From NCBI RefSeq assembly GCF_900115065.1, contig NZ_FOVE01000007.1, positions 1 through 64,000 of the forward strand: a stretch of DNA of 64,000 nt, given 5' to 3'. Made by a program: the position numbers and the translations under genes. This DNA comes from Formivibrio citricus. GTDB taxonomy: Bacteria > Pseudomonadota > Gammaproteobacteria > Burkholderiales > Chitinibacteraceae. Below are positions 9,224-17,717 of this stretch, piece after piece (the stretch's first letter is position 1; each line of letters starts with the position of its first letter). The notes below the pieces were generated by a model. The model made no database searches. It was not told the origin of the DNA and was given only the letters and a program-made list of their open reading frames with translations.

Positions 9224-10267
9224 ATGAAAAAAGTCCTGATTCTTGGCGTTAACGGCTTCATCGGCCACCACCTGACCAAGCGCATCCTGGAAACCACCGA
9301 CTGGGAAGTGTTCGGCATGGACATGTACACCAACAAGATCGGTGATCTGTTGGGGCATGAGCGCTTCCATTTCTTCGAAGGCGACATCACCATCAACAAG
9401 GAATGGATCGAATACCACGTCAAGAAATGCGACGTGATCCTGCCGCTGGTCGCCATCGCCACGCCGGCCACCTACGTTCAGCAGCCGCTGCGCGTGTTCG
9501 AACTCGACTTCGAAGCCAACCTGCCGATCGTGCGCCAGGCGCTCAAATACAAGAAGCACCTTGTCTTCCCGTCCACCTCGGAAGTCTACGGCATGTGCGC
9601 TGACGAGGAATTCGATCCGTTCGAATCCCACCTCGTCTACGGCCCGATCAACAAACCGCGCTGGATCTATGCCTGTTCCAAGCAGATGATGGACCGCGTG
9701 ATCGCTGCCTACGGTCAGCAGGAAGGTCTCAACTACACGCTGTTCCGTCCGTTCAACTGGATCGGACCGGGTCTGGACTCGATCCACACCCCGAAGGAAG
9801 GCTCAAGCCGCGTGATTTCGCAATTCCTCGGCCACATCGTCCGCGGCGAAACCATCAAGCTCGTCGACGGCGGCTACCAGAAGCGCTCGTTCTGCTACAT
9901 CGACGACGGCATCGATGCGCTGATGAAGATCATCGAGAACAAGGACGGCAAGGCTTCCGGCCAGATCTACAACGTCGGCAACCCGGTCAACAACCACTCG
10001 GTGCGCGAACTGTCCGACATGATGATGCAACTGGCCAAGCAATATCCGGAGTACAGCGAATCTGCCGCCAAGGTCAATATCGTGGAAACCACATCGGCCG
10101 ATTACTACGGATCGGGCTATCAGGACGTGAAGAACCGCGTCCCCAAGATCGCCAACACCATGCAGGACCTAGACTGGGCACCGAAAACCACGATGGACCA
10201 ATGCCTGCGCGGCATCTTCGATGCCTACAAGGATCAGGTCGCCATCGCGCGCGAGCTGGTTGAATAA
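9224..10267 (+). CDS. UDP-glucuronate oxidative decarboxylase (stand-alone ArnA C-terminal half)
   Basis: A short-chain dehydrogenase-like enzyme of about 347 aa that oxidises and decarboxylates UDP-glucuronate to UDP-4-keto-pentose, the substrate of ArnB. It shows the Rossmann motif VLILGVNGFIGHHL, then PLVAIATPATYV, the catalytic FPSTSEVYG and IYACSKQMMDR (YxxxK), and FRPFNWIGPGLDSI. The ATG at 9224 gives the family N-terminus MKKVLILG with GGAAA just upstream; an in-frame ATG at 9212 is also possible. It is the last gene of the operon, before a strong terminator. Confidence 0.92.
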   Translation: MKKVLILGVNGFIGHHLTKRILETTDWEVFGMDMYTNKIGDLLGHERFHFFEGDITINKEWIEYHVKKCDVILPLVAIATPATYVQQPLRVFELDFEANLPIVRQALKYKKHLVFPSTSEVYGMCADEEFDPFESHLVYGPINKPRWIYACSKQMMDRVIAAYGQQEGLNYTLFRPFNWIGPGLDSIHTPKEGSSRVISQFLGHIVRGETIKLVDGGYQKRSFCYIDDGIDALMKIIENKDGKASGQIYNVGNPVNNHSVRELSDMMMQLAKQYPEYSESAAKVNIVETTSADYYGSGYQDVKNRVPKIANTMQDLDWAPKTTMDQCLRGIFDAYKDQVAIARELVE

Positions 10268-10281
10268 TCCAGTTCAGCATC

Positions 10282-10309
10282 AAGGCCGGGAACTTCCCGG
10301 CCTTTTTTG
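10282..10309 (+). terminator. Rho-independent terminator of the arn operon
   Basis: A perfect 11-bp stem, AAGGCCGGGAA / TTCCCGGCCTT with a single-base loop, runs straight into TTTTT. It lies 14 bases after the decarboxylase stop and closes the arn operon before the cytochrome b561 gene. Confidence 0.92.
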
Positions 10310-10352
10310 TATCCCATTCCGATTGCGCCATAAACCAATACGGAAACAGAAT

Positions 10353-10895
10353 ATGCTGAAAATCCGCGACCGTTACCATCCGCTGTCCATCTGGCTGCAC
10401 TGGCTGGTTTTCCTGCTCTTCATCGCGGTCATCGGCGCCATCGAATTGCGCGGTTTCGTTCCGCGCGGCACCCCGCTTCGCTCCACGCTGTTCAACATCC
10501 ACATCTATTGCGGCCAGCTCGTTTTTATCCTGACCGTGCTTCGGCTGGCGGTACGCACCGCGTATGGCGCACCCGAACCGGGCGGCGACAACCAATTCCT
10601 GCTCATGGTCGCCAAACTGGTCCATGCCCTGCTTTACCTGCTGATGGGCTCAATGCTGTTTACCGGCGCGGCCGGCATGATGGCCGGAGAGCGGGAAGTA
10701 TTCTTTCTGGGAATCGAAGTGCCAGCGTTGATTGCGCCCGATGAAGACCTGCAATTCACCCTGCGCCAATGGCATGAGTGGATCGGGAAATCCATCATCG
10801 CACTGGTCGGCCTGCATGCCGCCGCCGCGATCTGGCACCATTTTTTACTCAAGGACGGCTTGCTGCAGCGCATGAATCCGCATCGCAAGCACTGA
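10353..10895 (+). CDS. Cytochrome b561 family protein
   Basis: A small membrane-bound b-type dihaem electron carrier of about 180 aa with four transmembrane helices. Histidines placed as in the family occur in RYHPLSIWLHW (helix 1), NIHIYCGQLV (helix 2), VHALLYLLMG (helix 3) and WHEWIGKSIIALVGLHAAAAIWHH (helix 4, here given in the family's usual spacing). It would pass electrons between quinol and periplasmic acceptors. The start ATG at 10353 follows CGGAAA. It stands alone between the arn terminator and rhlE. Confidence 0.88.
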   Translation: MLKIRDRYHPLSIWLHWLVFLLFIAVIGAIELRGFVPRGTPLRSTLFNIHIYCGQLVFILTVLRLAVRTAYGAPEPGGDNQFLLMVAKLVHALLYLLMGSMLFTGAAGMMAGEREVFFLGIEVPALIAPDEDLQFTLRQWHEWIGKSIIALVGLHAAAAIWHHFLLKDGLLQRMNPHRKH

Positions 10896-11132
10896 TCAAC
10901 GCGGGCAATTTTCACCAATAATCATGAAGTTGTTGACTTGTTGCGCCGCATCCGGATAATGCGCGCCTTCTCTGCGTCCACCTTGACGCAGTTTTTTGGT
11001 CCACCATCGCCCCTGACCCCTTCCCGCGTGGCTTCTGATCTGCGGATATTCATGGTTAGCGTCGATGACGCGCTCAAGCTTTACCAGACAGACTGGATCG
11101 AGCGCCTGTGAATATCTACTGAAGGAAGTAAC

Positions 11133-12632
11133 ATGACGCAATCCGCATTTGCGGCGCTGGGCGTTGCCCCGGCTATTGTCTCCATGCTGGAAAGCCAGCA
11201 AATCACCGAACCGACTCCGATCCAGGCTGCTGCGATTCCGGAACTGCTCGCCGGCCATGACCTCATGGCTTCGGCCCAGACCGGTACCGGCAAAACTGCC
11301 GCATTCCTGCTGCCGTCCCTGACCAAGCTGCTCAAGGAACCGAAGCACCATGGCCGCGGCCCGCGCATTCTGGTTCTTACCCCGACCCGTGAACTGGCCG
11401 ACCAGGTAGCCAAGGTCGCCAGCGACTTTGCCCGTCGTCTTCCGCGCTGCAAGGTCGCTTGCTTTGTCGGCGGCACACCTTACCCGGTCCAGAACCGCAT
11501 TCTGTCGCAGCCGCTTGAAGTACTGGTGGCCACCCCTGGCCGCCTCGGCGACCTGATGCGCGGTGGACGCATCGATTTCCGCCGTCTGGAAATGCTCGTG
11601 ATCGACGAAGCCGACCGCATGCTCGACATGGGTTTCATCGACGAAGTCGAAGCCATCGTTGCTGCGCTGCCGAAAGATCGTCAGACCGCGCTCTTCTCGG
11701 CCACGCTGTCCGAATCCGTCCAGGAATTCGCCGCGCCGCTCCTGCGCGCGCCGAAGCTGATCGAACTCGCGCCTTCCACCACGCCGCAACCGCAAATCGA
11801 CCAAGCCGTGCATTATGCCGACGGCTACGAACACAAACTCAAGCTGACTGCAGCCCTGCTCAAGGAAAACGAAGGCAACCAATCCATCGTCTTCACCGCG
11901 ACCAAGGCCGATGCCGACGGCGTGGCCGAATGGCTGAAGCTGGAAGGCTTCCGTGCCGCTGCGATGCACGGCGACATGGCCCAGCGCGACCGTCGCCGCA
12001 CGCTCGAACGCCTGCGCAAGGGCGAAGTCGACATGCTGATCGCCACCGACGTCGCCGCCCGCGGCATCGACGTAGCCGGCATCTCGCTGGTCCTCAACTT
12101 CGACCTGCCGAAGTTCGCTGAAGACTACATCCACCGCATCGGTCGTACCGGCCGCGCCGGCCGCACCGGCCGCGCCGTGTCGCTGGTCGGCAAGAACGAC
12201 TTCCAGCCGCTGTCGCGCATTCGCCGCCTGTACAAGATCAACTTCGATATGCTCGGTCTGCCGGGACTGGAAGCCAACTTCCGTCCGGAACGCAAGGAAC
12301 GCGATGCTCGTCGCGGCAATGGCCGCTCGTTCGGCGGCAACAAGTCCTTTGGCGGCCAGAAACGTCATGACGGCCGCAACACGGAAAACCGTCACGACCA
12401 GCGCAGCTTCGAACTCCGTGGTGAAACCCGCACCTACGACCGCAACGCCGATAACCGTGGCAACACCCGTCAATTCGACAATCGCAGCGAAGTGCGCAGC
12501 CACGACCATTCCGCCAGCCCTTATTCGCAGAACAAGCGCTCTGCCGGTCAGGGTTACGGTTCCCGTGGCGGCAACGACAATCGCCGTAGCCAGTCTCGCG
12601 ACCATTCCGGAAGCCGCGGCTGGGGTAATTAA
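11133..12632 (+). CDS. rhlE: DEAD-box ATP-dependent RNA helicase, RhlE type
   Basis: A 499-aa RNA helicase for ribosome assembly and RNA turnover. The Q motif (PTPIQAAAIP), Walker A ASAQTGTGKTAA, PTRELA, the VIDEADRMLDMG Walker B motif, SAT and HRIGRTGRAGR are all intact. After about residue 380 comes a low-complexity tail rich in Arg, Gly, Asn, Asp and His, typical of RhlE RNA-binding extensions. AAGGAAG precedes the ATG. The 237-bp region before it holds no clear gene and could be a long 5' leader. Confidence 0.92.
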   Translation: MTQSAFAALGVAPAIVSMLESQQITEPTPIQAAAIPELLAGHDLMASAQTGTGKTAAFLLPSLTKLLKEPKHHGRGPRILVLTPTRELADQVAKVASDFARRLPRCKVACFVGGTPYPVQNRILSQPLEVLVATPGRLGDLMRGGRIDFRRLEMLVIDEADRMLDMGFIDEVEAIVAALPKDRQTALFSATLSESVQEFAAPLLRAPKLIELAPSTTPQPQIDQAVHYADGYEHKLKLTAALLKENEGNQSIVFTATKADADGVAEWLKLEGFRAAAMHGDMAQRDRRRTLERLRKGEVDMLIATDVAARGIDVAGISLVLNFDLPKFAEDYIHRIGRTGRAGRTGRAVSLVGKNDFQPLSRIRRLYKINFDMLGLPGLEANFRPERKERDARRGNGRSFGGNKSFGGQKRHDGRNTENRHDQRSFELRGETRTYDRNADNRGNTRQFDNRSEVRSHDHSASPYSQNKRSAGQGYGSRGGNDNRRSQSRDHSGSRGWGN

Positions 12633-12661
12633 CTGATCCGCAGCAAATAATCTAGCTATCC

Positions 12662-12690
12662 AACGCCCGGCCTTTAGCCGGGCGTTTTTC
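12662..12690 (+). terminator. Rho-independent terminator after rhlE
   Basis: The stem AACGCCCGGC / GCCGGGCGTT with a short CTTTA loop is followed by TTTTTC. It lies about 30 bases after the rhlE stop. Confidence 0.9.
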
Positions 12691-12737
12691 ATTGTCCCTT
12701 GCAGTCTCACGACTTTTCGTCACGATAAAACCGTCAA

Positions 12738-12831
12738 AAACGGATTTCCGTTTCAACTCCAATCATTACCCCAATAAAAATCATTAAGTTAGCGATTGTT
12801 GATCAAGTCATTTTCTTGGCACGGCTATTGC
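12738..12831 (+). promoter_or_regulatory. Sigma-54 promoter and upstream palindrome before the dicarboxylate symporter
   Basis: TGGCACG (12817-12823), four bases, then TTGC (12828-12831) match the -24/-12 consensus TGGCACG-N4-TTGC exactly. About 64 bp upstream lies AAACGGATTTCCGTTT (12738-12753), a 7-bp-arm palindrome placed where a bacterial enhancer-binding protein such as DctD could bind. The rest of the 344-bp gap between rhlE and the symporter is AT-rich and holds no gene. The leader from promoter to start codon is about 135 bases. Confidence 0.8.
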
Positions 12832-12976
12832 GTTTACAGACAACGGAAATCGCGTATCCACCAAATAAAACTGGAATGCCGGTTTTCATCAAACAGAGCG
12901 GCAAAACCGCCACGACAGGCATGGAGCAGCTTCCAAAGCTTGAATAAACAGATACCCACATCAAGAGGACAAACCT

Positions 12977-14287
12977 GTGAATGCAAACAAACTTACCATG
13001 AGGATCATGATCGGCATGGTCCTGGGCATCATCGCCGGCTGGGCCGTCAACACCATGGCCTCCAGCCCCGCTGCGCTCAAGGAAATCGCCAGCTATTTCA
13101 CCCTGTTGAGCGACATCTTCCTGCGCCTGATCAAGATGATCATCGCCCCGCTGGTGTTCAGCACCGTTGTCGCCGGCATCGCCAACATGGGCGACAGCAA
13201 GTCCGTGGGCCGCGTCGGCGGCAAGGCCTTGCTGTGGTTCATCACCGCTTCGATCGTGTCCTTGCTGCTGGGTTGCCTCATGGCTAACCTGCTGCAACCA
13301 GGCGCCGGTCTGGGCATGCCGTTGCCGGCCGCCAATGCTGCCACCAACCTCGCCACGGCCAACCTCACCTTCAACAAGTTCCTGTTGAACGTGTTCCCGA
13401 CCAGCGTGTTCTCGGCATTTGCCACCAACCAGATCCTGCAGATCCTCGTATTCTCGATCTTCTTCGGTCTGGCCATCGCTTCGCTGCCCAAGGGTCATGC
13501 CTCCACCATCACCAAGTACACCGATGAACTGGTGCACGTCATGATCAAGGTGACCGACTTCGTGATGAGCTTTGCTCCGATTGGCGTGTTCGCCGCCATG
13601 GCCGCCGCGATCGCCACGCAAGGTCTGGGCGTCCTGGCCACCTACGGCAAGCTGATCGGTTCCTTCTACATCGCGCTGGCACTGCTGAGCCTGATCCTGA
13701 TCTTCGCTGGCTGGCTGTTCCTCGGTCGCCGCGTCATGACCTTGATGCAGATGATGCGCAGCGTGTTCCTGCTGGCCTTCTCCACCGCCAGCAGCGAAGC
13801 GGCCTACCCGAAGACCATGGAGCAACTGGAAAAGTTCGGCGCCAGCAACCGCGTGACCAGCTTCGTGCTGCCGCTCGGTTACTCGTTCAACCTCGATGGC
13901 TCGATGCTGTACCAGTCCTTCGCCATCCTGTTCATCGCCCAAGCCTACGGCATCGACATGCCGATCTCGCAACAGCTGATGATGCTGGGCGTGCTGATGG
14001 TCTCCAGCAAGGGTATGGCCGGCGTGGCGCGCGCCTCGCTGGTGGTCGTGGCTGCCGTACTGCCGATGTTCAACCTGCCGGAATCCGGTCTGCTGCTGAT
14101 CATGGCCATCGACCAGTTCCTCGACATGGGCCGCACCGCGATCAACGTGGTGGGCAACAGCATCGCCTGCGCCGTTGTCGCCAAGTGGGAAGGGCAGCTT
14201 GCCGAAACGAAGGACGACCGCATCGAAGACATGCCGGCAGAGGGTGAATTCGATACCGTGGCTATCCAGGAACAAGCCGCCAAGTAA
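12977..14287 (+). CDS. dctA: C4-dicarboxylate:cation symporter (DctA/GltP, DAACS family)
   Basis: A 436-aa inner-membrane secondary transporter for C4-dicarboxylates or acidic amino acids. Family motifs are the helix-8 serine-rich re-entrant loop AFSTASSEAAYP and FVLPLGYSFNLDGSMLYQS with the conserved helix-7 pattern, then GVARASLVVVAAVL and MAIDQFLDMGRTAINVVGN. The start is GTG, preceded by AAGAGGA; an ATG four bases on is out of frame. The sigma-54 promoter upstream fits DctBD-type control and supports a dicarboxylate role. No dctBD genes are in the window. Confidence 0.88.
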   Translation: MNANKLTMRIMIGMVLGIIAGWAVNTMASSPAALKEIASYFTLLSDIFLRLIKMIIAPLVFSTVVAGIANMGDSKSVGRVGGKALLWFITASIVSLLLGCLMANLLQPGAGLGMPLPAANAATNLATANLTFNKFLLNVFPTSVFSAFATNQILQILVFSIFFGLAIASLPKGHASTITKYTDELVHVMIKVTDFVMSFAPIGVFAAMAAAIATQGLGVLATYGKLIGSFYIALALLSLILIFAGWLFLGRRVMTLMQMMRSVFLLAFSTASSEAAYPKTMEQLEKFGASNRVTSFVLPLGYSFNLDGSMLYQSFAILFIAQAYGIDMPISQQLMMLGVLMVSSKGMAGVARASLVVVAAVLPMFNLPESGLLLIMAIDQFLDMGRTAINVVGNSIACAVVAKWEGQLAETKDDRIEDMPAEGEFDTVAIQEQAAK

Positions 14288-14302
14288 GCCGTAATCCAGA
14301 CT

Positions 14303-14343
14303 CGATCTGGCAATCCGCCTCTCCGGGCGGCATTGCCAGATCG
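14303..14343. terminator. Strong hairpin between convergent dctA and ABC exporter genes
   Basis: CGATCTGGCAATCCGCC pairs with GGCGGCATTGCCAGATCG with one bulged base. It lies 16 bases after the dctA stop and 32 bases before the stop of the convergent permease gene. No clear U-run follows on either strand, so it may be a bidirectional or Rho-assisted 3' end. Confidence 0.6.
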
Positions 14344-14374
14344 ATTTGCTTTGCAACTTCCCCTTCGGCCTTGA

Positions 14375-15508
14375 TCAATCAAGCGTTCTGCGAAACCGCT
14401 TCAACCCTATGGCCATGATCACTGTCATGAACAGCAACAGCGGCCAGAGGCTGGGCCAGATTTCAAGCAGATTGTTGCCCTTGAGCATGACACCGCGGCT
14501 GATGCGCATGAAATGGGTCAGCGGCAGGATTTCCCCGATGTATTGGGCCCATTGCGGCATGCCGCGAAACGGGAACATGAAGCCGGACAGCAGCATGGAA
14601 GGCAGAAAGAAAAAGAACGACATCTGTAGTGCCTGCATCTGGTTACGCGCCACGCTGGATATGGTGATGCCGACAACCAGGTTGGTCGCGATGAAAACCA
14701 GCACGGCACAGATCAAGAGCGCAACATTGCCCACGAAAGGCACCGCGAACAGCCACTTGGCGGCAGTCAGGATCAGCACCGTCGAAATCAAGCCGACCAG
14801 GATACAGGGCACGATCTTGCCCACCATGACTTCCAGTGGATGCACGGGGGTGGCCAGCAGGTTTTCCATGGTGCCGCGTTCGACTTCCCGCGTCAGCCCC
14901 AGCGCGGTGGACATGATCATGGTCATGGTCAGCACAACGCCCATCAATCCCGGAACGATGTTGTACTGGGACAAGCCTTCAGGGTTGTAACGGCGGTGGA
15001 TGACCAGTTCGACGGCGGGCTGGGCCGGACTGAGCCAAGCTAGCGCCCCTTTGAGATCGTGATCCAGCAGGCTGCCGGTCATCTGTTGAATCGCAGCGAT
15101 GGCGTTGCCGGTGGCGGAGGGATCGGTGGCATCGGCTTCGAGCAGCAGTTGCGCCCGCTCACCGCGCAACAGGCGCCAGGAGAAATCGGCAGGGATCGTG
15201 ACAGCGAACTGGACTTGCCCCAATGCGAGCATTTCCTGCGCTTCGCGGTCGCCGGCCTGCGTGGACACCACGTTGAAATAGCCGGAATTGGCCAGCTTCT
15301 GCACCACGCTGCGGGCGAACGGGCTTTGTTCGTGCGTCACGATGACGGTCGGCAGATGCTTGGGGTCGCCATTGATAGCGAAGCCGAACAGGACCAGTTG
15401 CATGAGCGGGATACCGACCATCATTGCGAAGGTCAGGCGGTCGCGCCGCATCTGGATGAATTCCTTGCGGATGATGGCAAACAGGCGCTCCAGGCTGAAC
15501 GAGGTCAT
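14375..15508 (-). CDS. ABC-2 type exporter permease (YhhJ/YbhR-like)
   Basis: A 377-aa membrane subunit of an ABC-2 exporter. One N-terminal helix (about residues 22-42) is followed by a periplasmic domain of about 130 residues and five C-terminal helices; VERGTMENLLATPVHPLEVMVGK and PSMLLSGFMFPFRGMP are typical of YbhS/YbhR-type permeases. The start ATG at 15508 overlaps the stop of the ATPase gene (ATGA). With the ATPase and the HlyD protein it forms one operon, probably exporting a drug or other hydrophobic compound. Confidence 0.88.
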   Translation of the reverse strand: MTSFSLERLFAIIRKEFIQMRRDRLTFAMMVGIPLMQLVLFGFAINGDPKHLPTVIVTHEQSPFARSVVQKLANSGYFNVVSTQAGDREAQEMLALGQVQFAVTIPADFSWRLLRGERAQLLLEADATDPSATGNAIAAIQQMTGSLLDHDLKGALAWLSPAQPAVELVIHRRYNPEGLSQYNIVPGLMGVVLTMTMIMSTALGLTREVERGTMENLLATPVHPLEVMVGKIVPCILVGLISTVLILTAAKWLFAVPFVGNVALLICAVLVFIATNLVVGITISSVARNQMQALQMSFFFFLPSMLLSGFMFPFRGMPQWAQYIGEILPLTHFMRISRGVMLKGNNLLEIWPSLWPLLLFMTVIMAIGLKRFRRTLD

Positions 15509-16446
15509 TGTCCGCCCCCCGCAAAATTGTCCCGCGCCTTGCCCATCAGATGGATGAACAGGTCTTCGAGTTGCGGCTCGCCGAATTCCCAAGTCAGGCC
15601 GGGCGCAGAGAGATACGGTTCGATTGCCTGGTTGAGCGCCTCGACATCGCCGCCGCTCACGTGCAATTCATGGCCGAATCGCGTCACCCTATCGACTCCG
15701 GTTTTGTCCTGCAAACGTTCAGCCAGTTCGTTGATGCCTTCGCCGGCGACATGCCAGGTGGAAAAACCGCTGTTGGCGACAAGTTCGCGCGGCGTACCTT
15801 GCGCCATGAGCTTGCCGTAGGCGATGTAGCCCAGCCGGTGGCAGCGCTCGGCCTCGTCCATGTAGTGGGTGGAAACCAGAACGGTGATACCGCTGGCGGC
15901 AAGCTTGTGGATCTCCTCCCAGAAATCGCGCCGGGCCTTGGGGTCGACGCCTGCCGTGGGCTCGTCGAGCAGCAACAGCCTGGGCTCGTGCAGCATGCAG
16001 CTAGCCAGTGCCAGCCGCTGCTTCCATCCCCCGGAAAGACTCCCGGCCAACTGGTTCTGGCGGTCAGCCAGACCGAGCTGCTCCAATGAGGCGTCCACGC
16101 GGTTCTTGCGCCGATCCATCTGGTAGATGCGGGCAACGAAATCAAGGTTCTCGCGAATGGTGAGGTCTTCGTAAAGGCTGAAGCGCTGGGTCATGTAGCC
16201 CACCTCGCGCTTGATCGCCCAGGATTCGCGCAGGATGTCATAACCCAGCGTATGCCCTGCCCCGCCGTCCGGGGTCAGCAGACCGCACATCATGCGGATC
16301 GTGGTGGTCTTGCCGCTGCCGTTGGGGCCGAGGAAGCCGAAGACTTCTCCGCGTCGGACCTGCATGGTCAGGTTGTCGACCACGGCCTTGCCGTCAAAAC
16401 GCTTGCATAGTCCGGTCACGTCCACCGCATGCTCGAACGGTTTCAC
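15505..16446 (-). CDS. ABC exporter ATP-binding protein (YbhF-like)
   Basis: A 313-aa ABC ATPase with one nucleotide-binding domain: Walker A GPNGSGKTTT, Q-loop in GYMTQRFSLY, signature SLSGGWKQRL, Walker B LLLLDEPTAGVDP and the switch His in VSTHYMDEAERC. The region after about residue 220 is the C-terminal extension common in drug-export ATPases. The start is placed at a GTG that overlaps the HlyD stop (GTGA), and the gene overlaps the permease start by 4 bases. A longer open frame upstream is antisense or shadow of the HlyD gene. Confidence 0.9.
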   Translation of the reverse strand: MKPFEHAVDVTGLCKRFDGKAVVDNLTMQVRRGEVFGFLGPNGSGKTTTIRMMCGLLTPDGGAGHTLGYDILRESWAIKREVGYMTQRFSLYEDLTIRENLDFVARIYQMDRRKNRVDASLEQLGLADRQNQLAGSLSGGWKQRLALASCMLHEPRLLLLDEPTAGVDPKARRDFWEEIHKLAASGITVLVSTHYMDEAERCHRLGYIAYGKLMAQGTPRELVANSGFSTWHVAGEGINELAERLQDKTGVDRVTRFGHELHVSGGDVEALNQAIEPYLSAPGLTWEFGEPQLEDLFIHLMGKARDNFAGGGQ

Positions 16447-17390
16447 GGCTGGCCGTCCAGGCGGATATCCACGGGCTGGCCGGGCGCAAGTCCCTGTTCG
16501 TTGTCCGGTTTGGCCTCGACCATGAAAACCAGCTTGGCGCGGTTTTCCCGGCTGTAGATGACGGGAGGAGTAAATTCGGCGCTCTTGGCCACGTAGCTGA
16601 CCCGTGCGCCGAAGGGCTTGCAGCCGTCGCAACCGACCGCGAGTTTTTGCCCGACGGGGAACTGGCTCAACCGATCCTGCGGCACGAAAAAGCGCAGCTT
16701 GATGGCGCTTGGAGTCAACAGACTGACGACGGGGGCGCCCGCAGGAACCCATTCGCCGACCCGGTAGAGCGTGTCGTCGACCCGTGCGGCGGCGGGGGAA
16801 AGAACGGTTTTTTGCTCCAGACGCCAGCGGTTCTGCGCGATCTGCGCTTTTGCTGCGGAAATGTCGGCTGCGGCTGCAACCCGAGTGTCGTCACGAGCGG
16901 CCAGCCGTGCCACCTTGAGCTGGGCGGCCATTTCCCGCACTTTGGCCTCTTCGGCACGAACACGAGTCTGCAATGCTTCCAGATTGGCGCCGCTGGTGAA
17001 GCCAGCCCGCGCCAGTTCGGTCTGGCGTTTGAAATCGCTTTGCGCCAGTGCCAGGCTCGATTGCGCCGCGCTCAATTGGGCTTCGAGCACCGCGATTTCC
17101 TCGCGGCGTTTGCCTTTGGCCAGATCGGCGGCTTGGGCGGTACTGCGCAGCAGACGGGCTTGGGCTTCATCCAGCGCGGCCTTTTCGCTGTCCGCTTCGA
17201 GAACGAAAAGCGGCGCATCTTTCTGGATGTCGGCGCCCTTCTCGACTGCCAGTTGCACAAGCCGGCCTGCTATCGGTGCGGCGATTCGCGTGTACTCGGC
17301 CTCTGCATAGCCGGGCAATGCGCCGGGTTTGTCCTGCTGGCAGGACACCAGCATCGCACAGCATCCCAGCAGAATCACCAGTCGTCTCAT
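16443..17390 (-). CDS. HlyD-family periplasmic adaptor of the ABC exporter, lipoprotein
   Basis: A 315-aa membrane fusion protein. The N-terminus MRRLVILLGCCAMLVSC has a lipobox-like end (LVSC), so it is probably lipid-anchored. GYAEAEYTRIAAPIAGRL begins the biotinyl-lipoyl half-motif, then come a long coiled coil (about residues 65-175) and the second lipoyl part with LSPAAARVDDTLYRVGEWV. It would link the ABC-2 permease to an outer membrane channel; no TolC-like gene is nearby. It is the first gene of a three-gene operon. Confidence 0.88.
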   Translation of the reverse strand: MRRLVILLGCCAMLVSCQQDKPGALPGYAEAEYTRIAAPIAGRLVQLAVEKGADIQKDAPLFVLEADSEKAALDEAQARLLRSTAQAADLAKGKRREEIAVLEAQLSAAQSSLALAQSDFKRQTELARAGFTSGANLEALQTRVRAEEAKVREMAAQLKVARLAARDDTRVAAAADISAAKAQIAQNRWRLEQKTVLSPAAARVDDTLYRVGEWVPAGAPVVSLLTPSAIKLRFFVPQDRLSQFPVGQKLAVGCDGCKPFGARVSYVAKSAEFTPPVIYSRENRAKLVFMVEAKPDNEQGLAPGQPVDIRLDGQP

Positions 17391-17405
17391 GCGCAGCCTC
17401 TCCAG

Positions 17406-17717
17406 TCAGATCAAGCGCATCATCCCATAAACCACGAAGCTTGCCACAATCGCCAGCAAGGTCTTGCGCGTGGCAAAAGCGACGACTCCCGCCACAAGCG
17501 TGCCGACGAGATAGGGATTGTCGGGCGCGAGCGCCAAGCTGCCCTTGGGCATGAGCGCCATCGGCACGATCAGGGCCGAGAGTACGGCTGCCGGAACGTA
17601 ATGCAGGGCACGGCGCACGAGCGGCGGGAAATCGAGCCGGTTGCCGAACACCAGGAAACTCGCACGGATCGGAAATGTGGCCGCAGCCATGCCGAAAATA
17701 ACCAGCCAATATTTCAT
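17406..17717 (-). CDS. azlD: AzlD-family branched-chain amino acid transport subunit
   Basis: A 103-aa protein with four hydrophobic helices starting MKYWLVIFGMAAATFPIRAS; FPPLVRRALHYVPAAVLSAL is characteristic of AzlD. Together with AzlC it forms an exporter of branched-chain amino acids (YgaZH type). The ATG at 17717 overlaps the azlC stop by 4 bases. Confidence 0.9.
   Translation of the reverse strand: MKYWLVIFGMAAATFPIRASFLVFGNRLDFPPLVRRALHYVPAAVLSALIVPMALMPKGSLALAPDNPYLVGTLVAGVVAFATRKTLLAIVASFVVYGMMRLI

Noticed and set aside
10896-12710. 604-aa open frame on the minus strand
   Set aside because: It is the antisense shadow of the rhlE helicase gene, which has all DEAD-box motifs.
12803-14356. 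517-aa open frame on the minus strand
   Set aside because: It is antisense to the dicarboxylate symporter; composition is His/Gly/Asp-rich with no domain.
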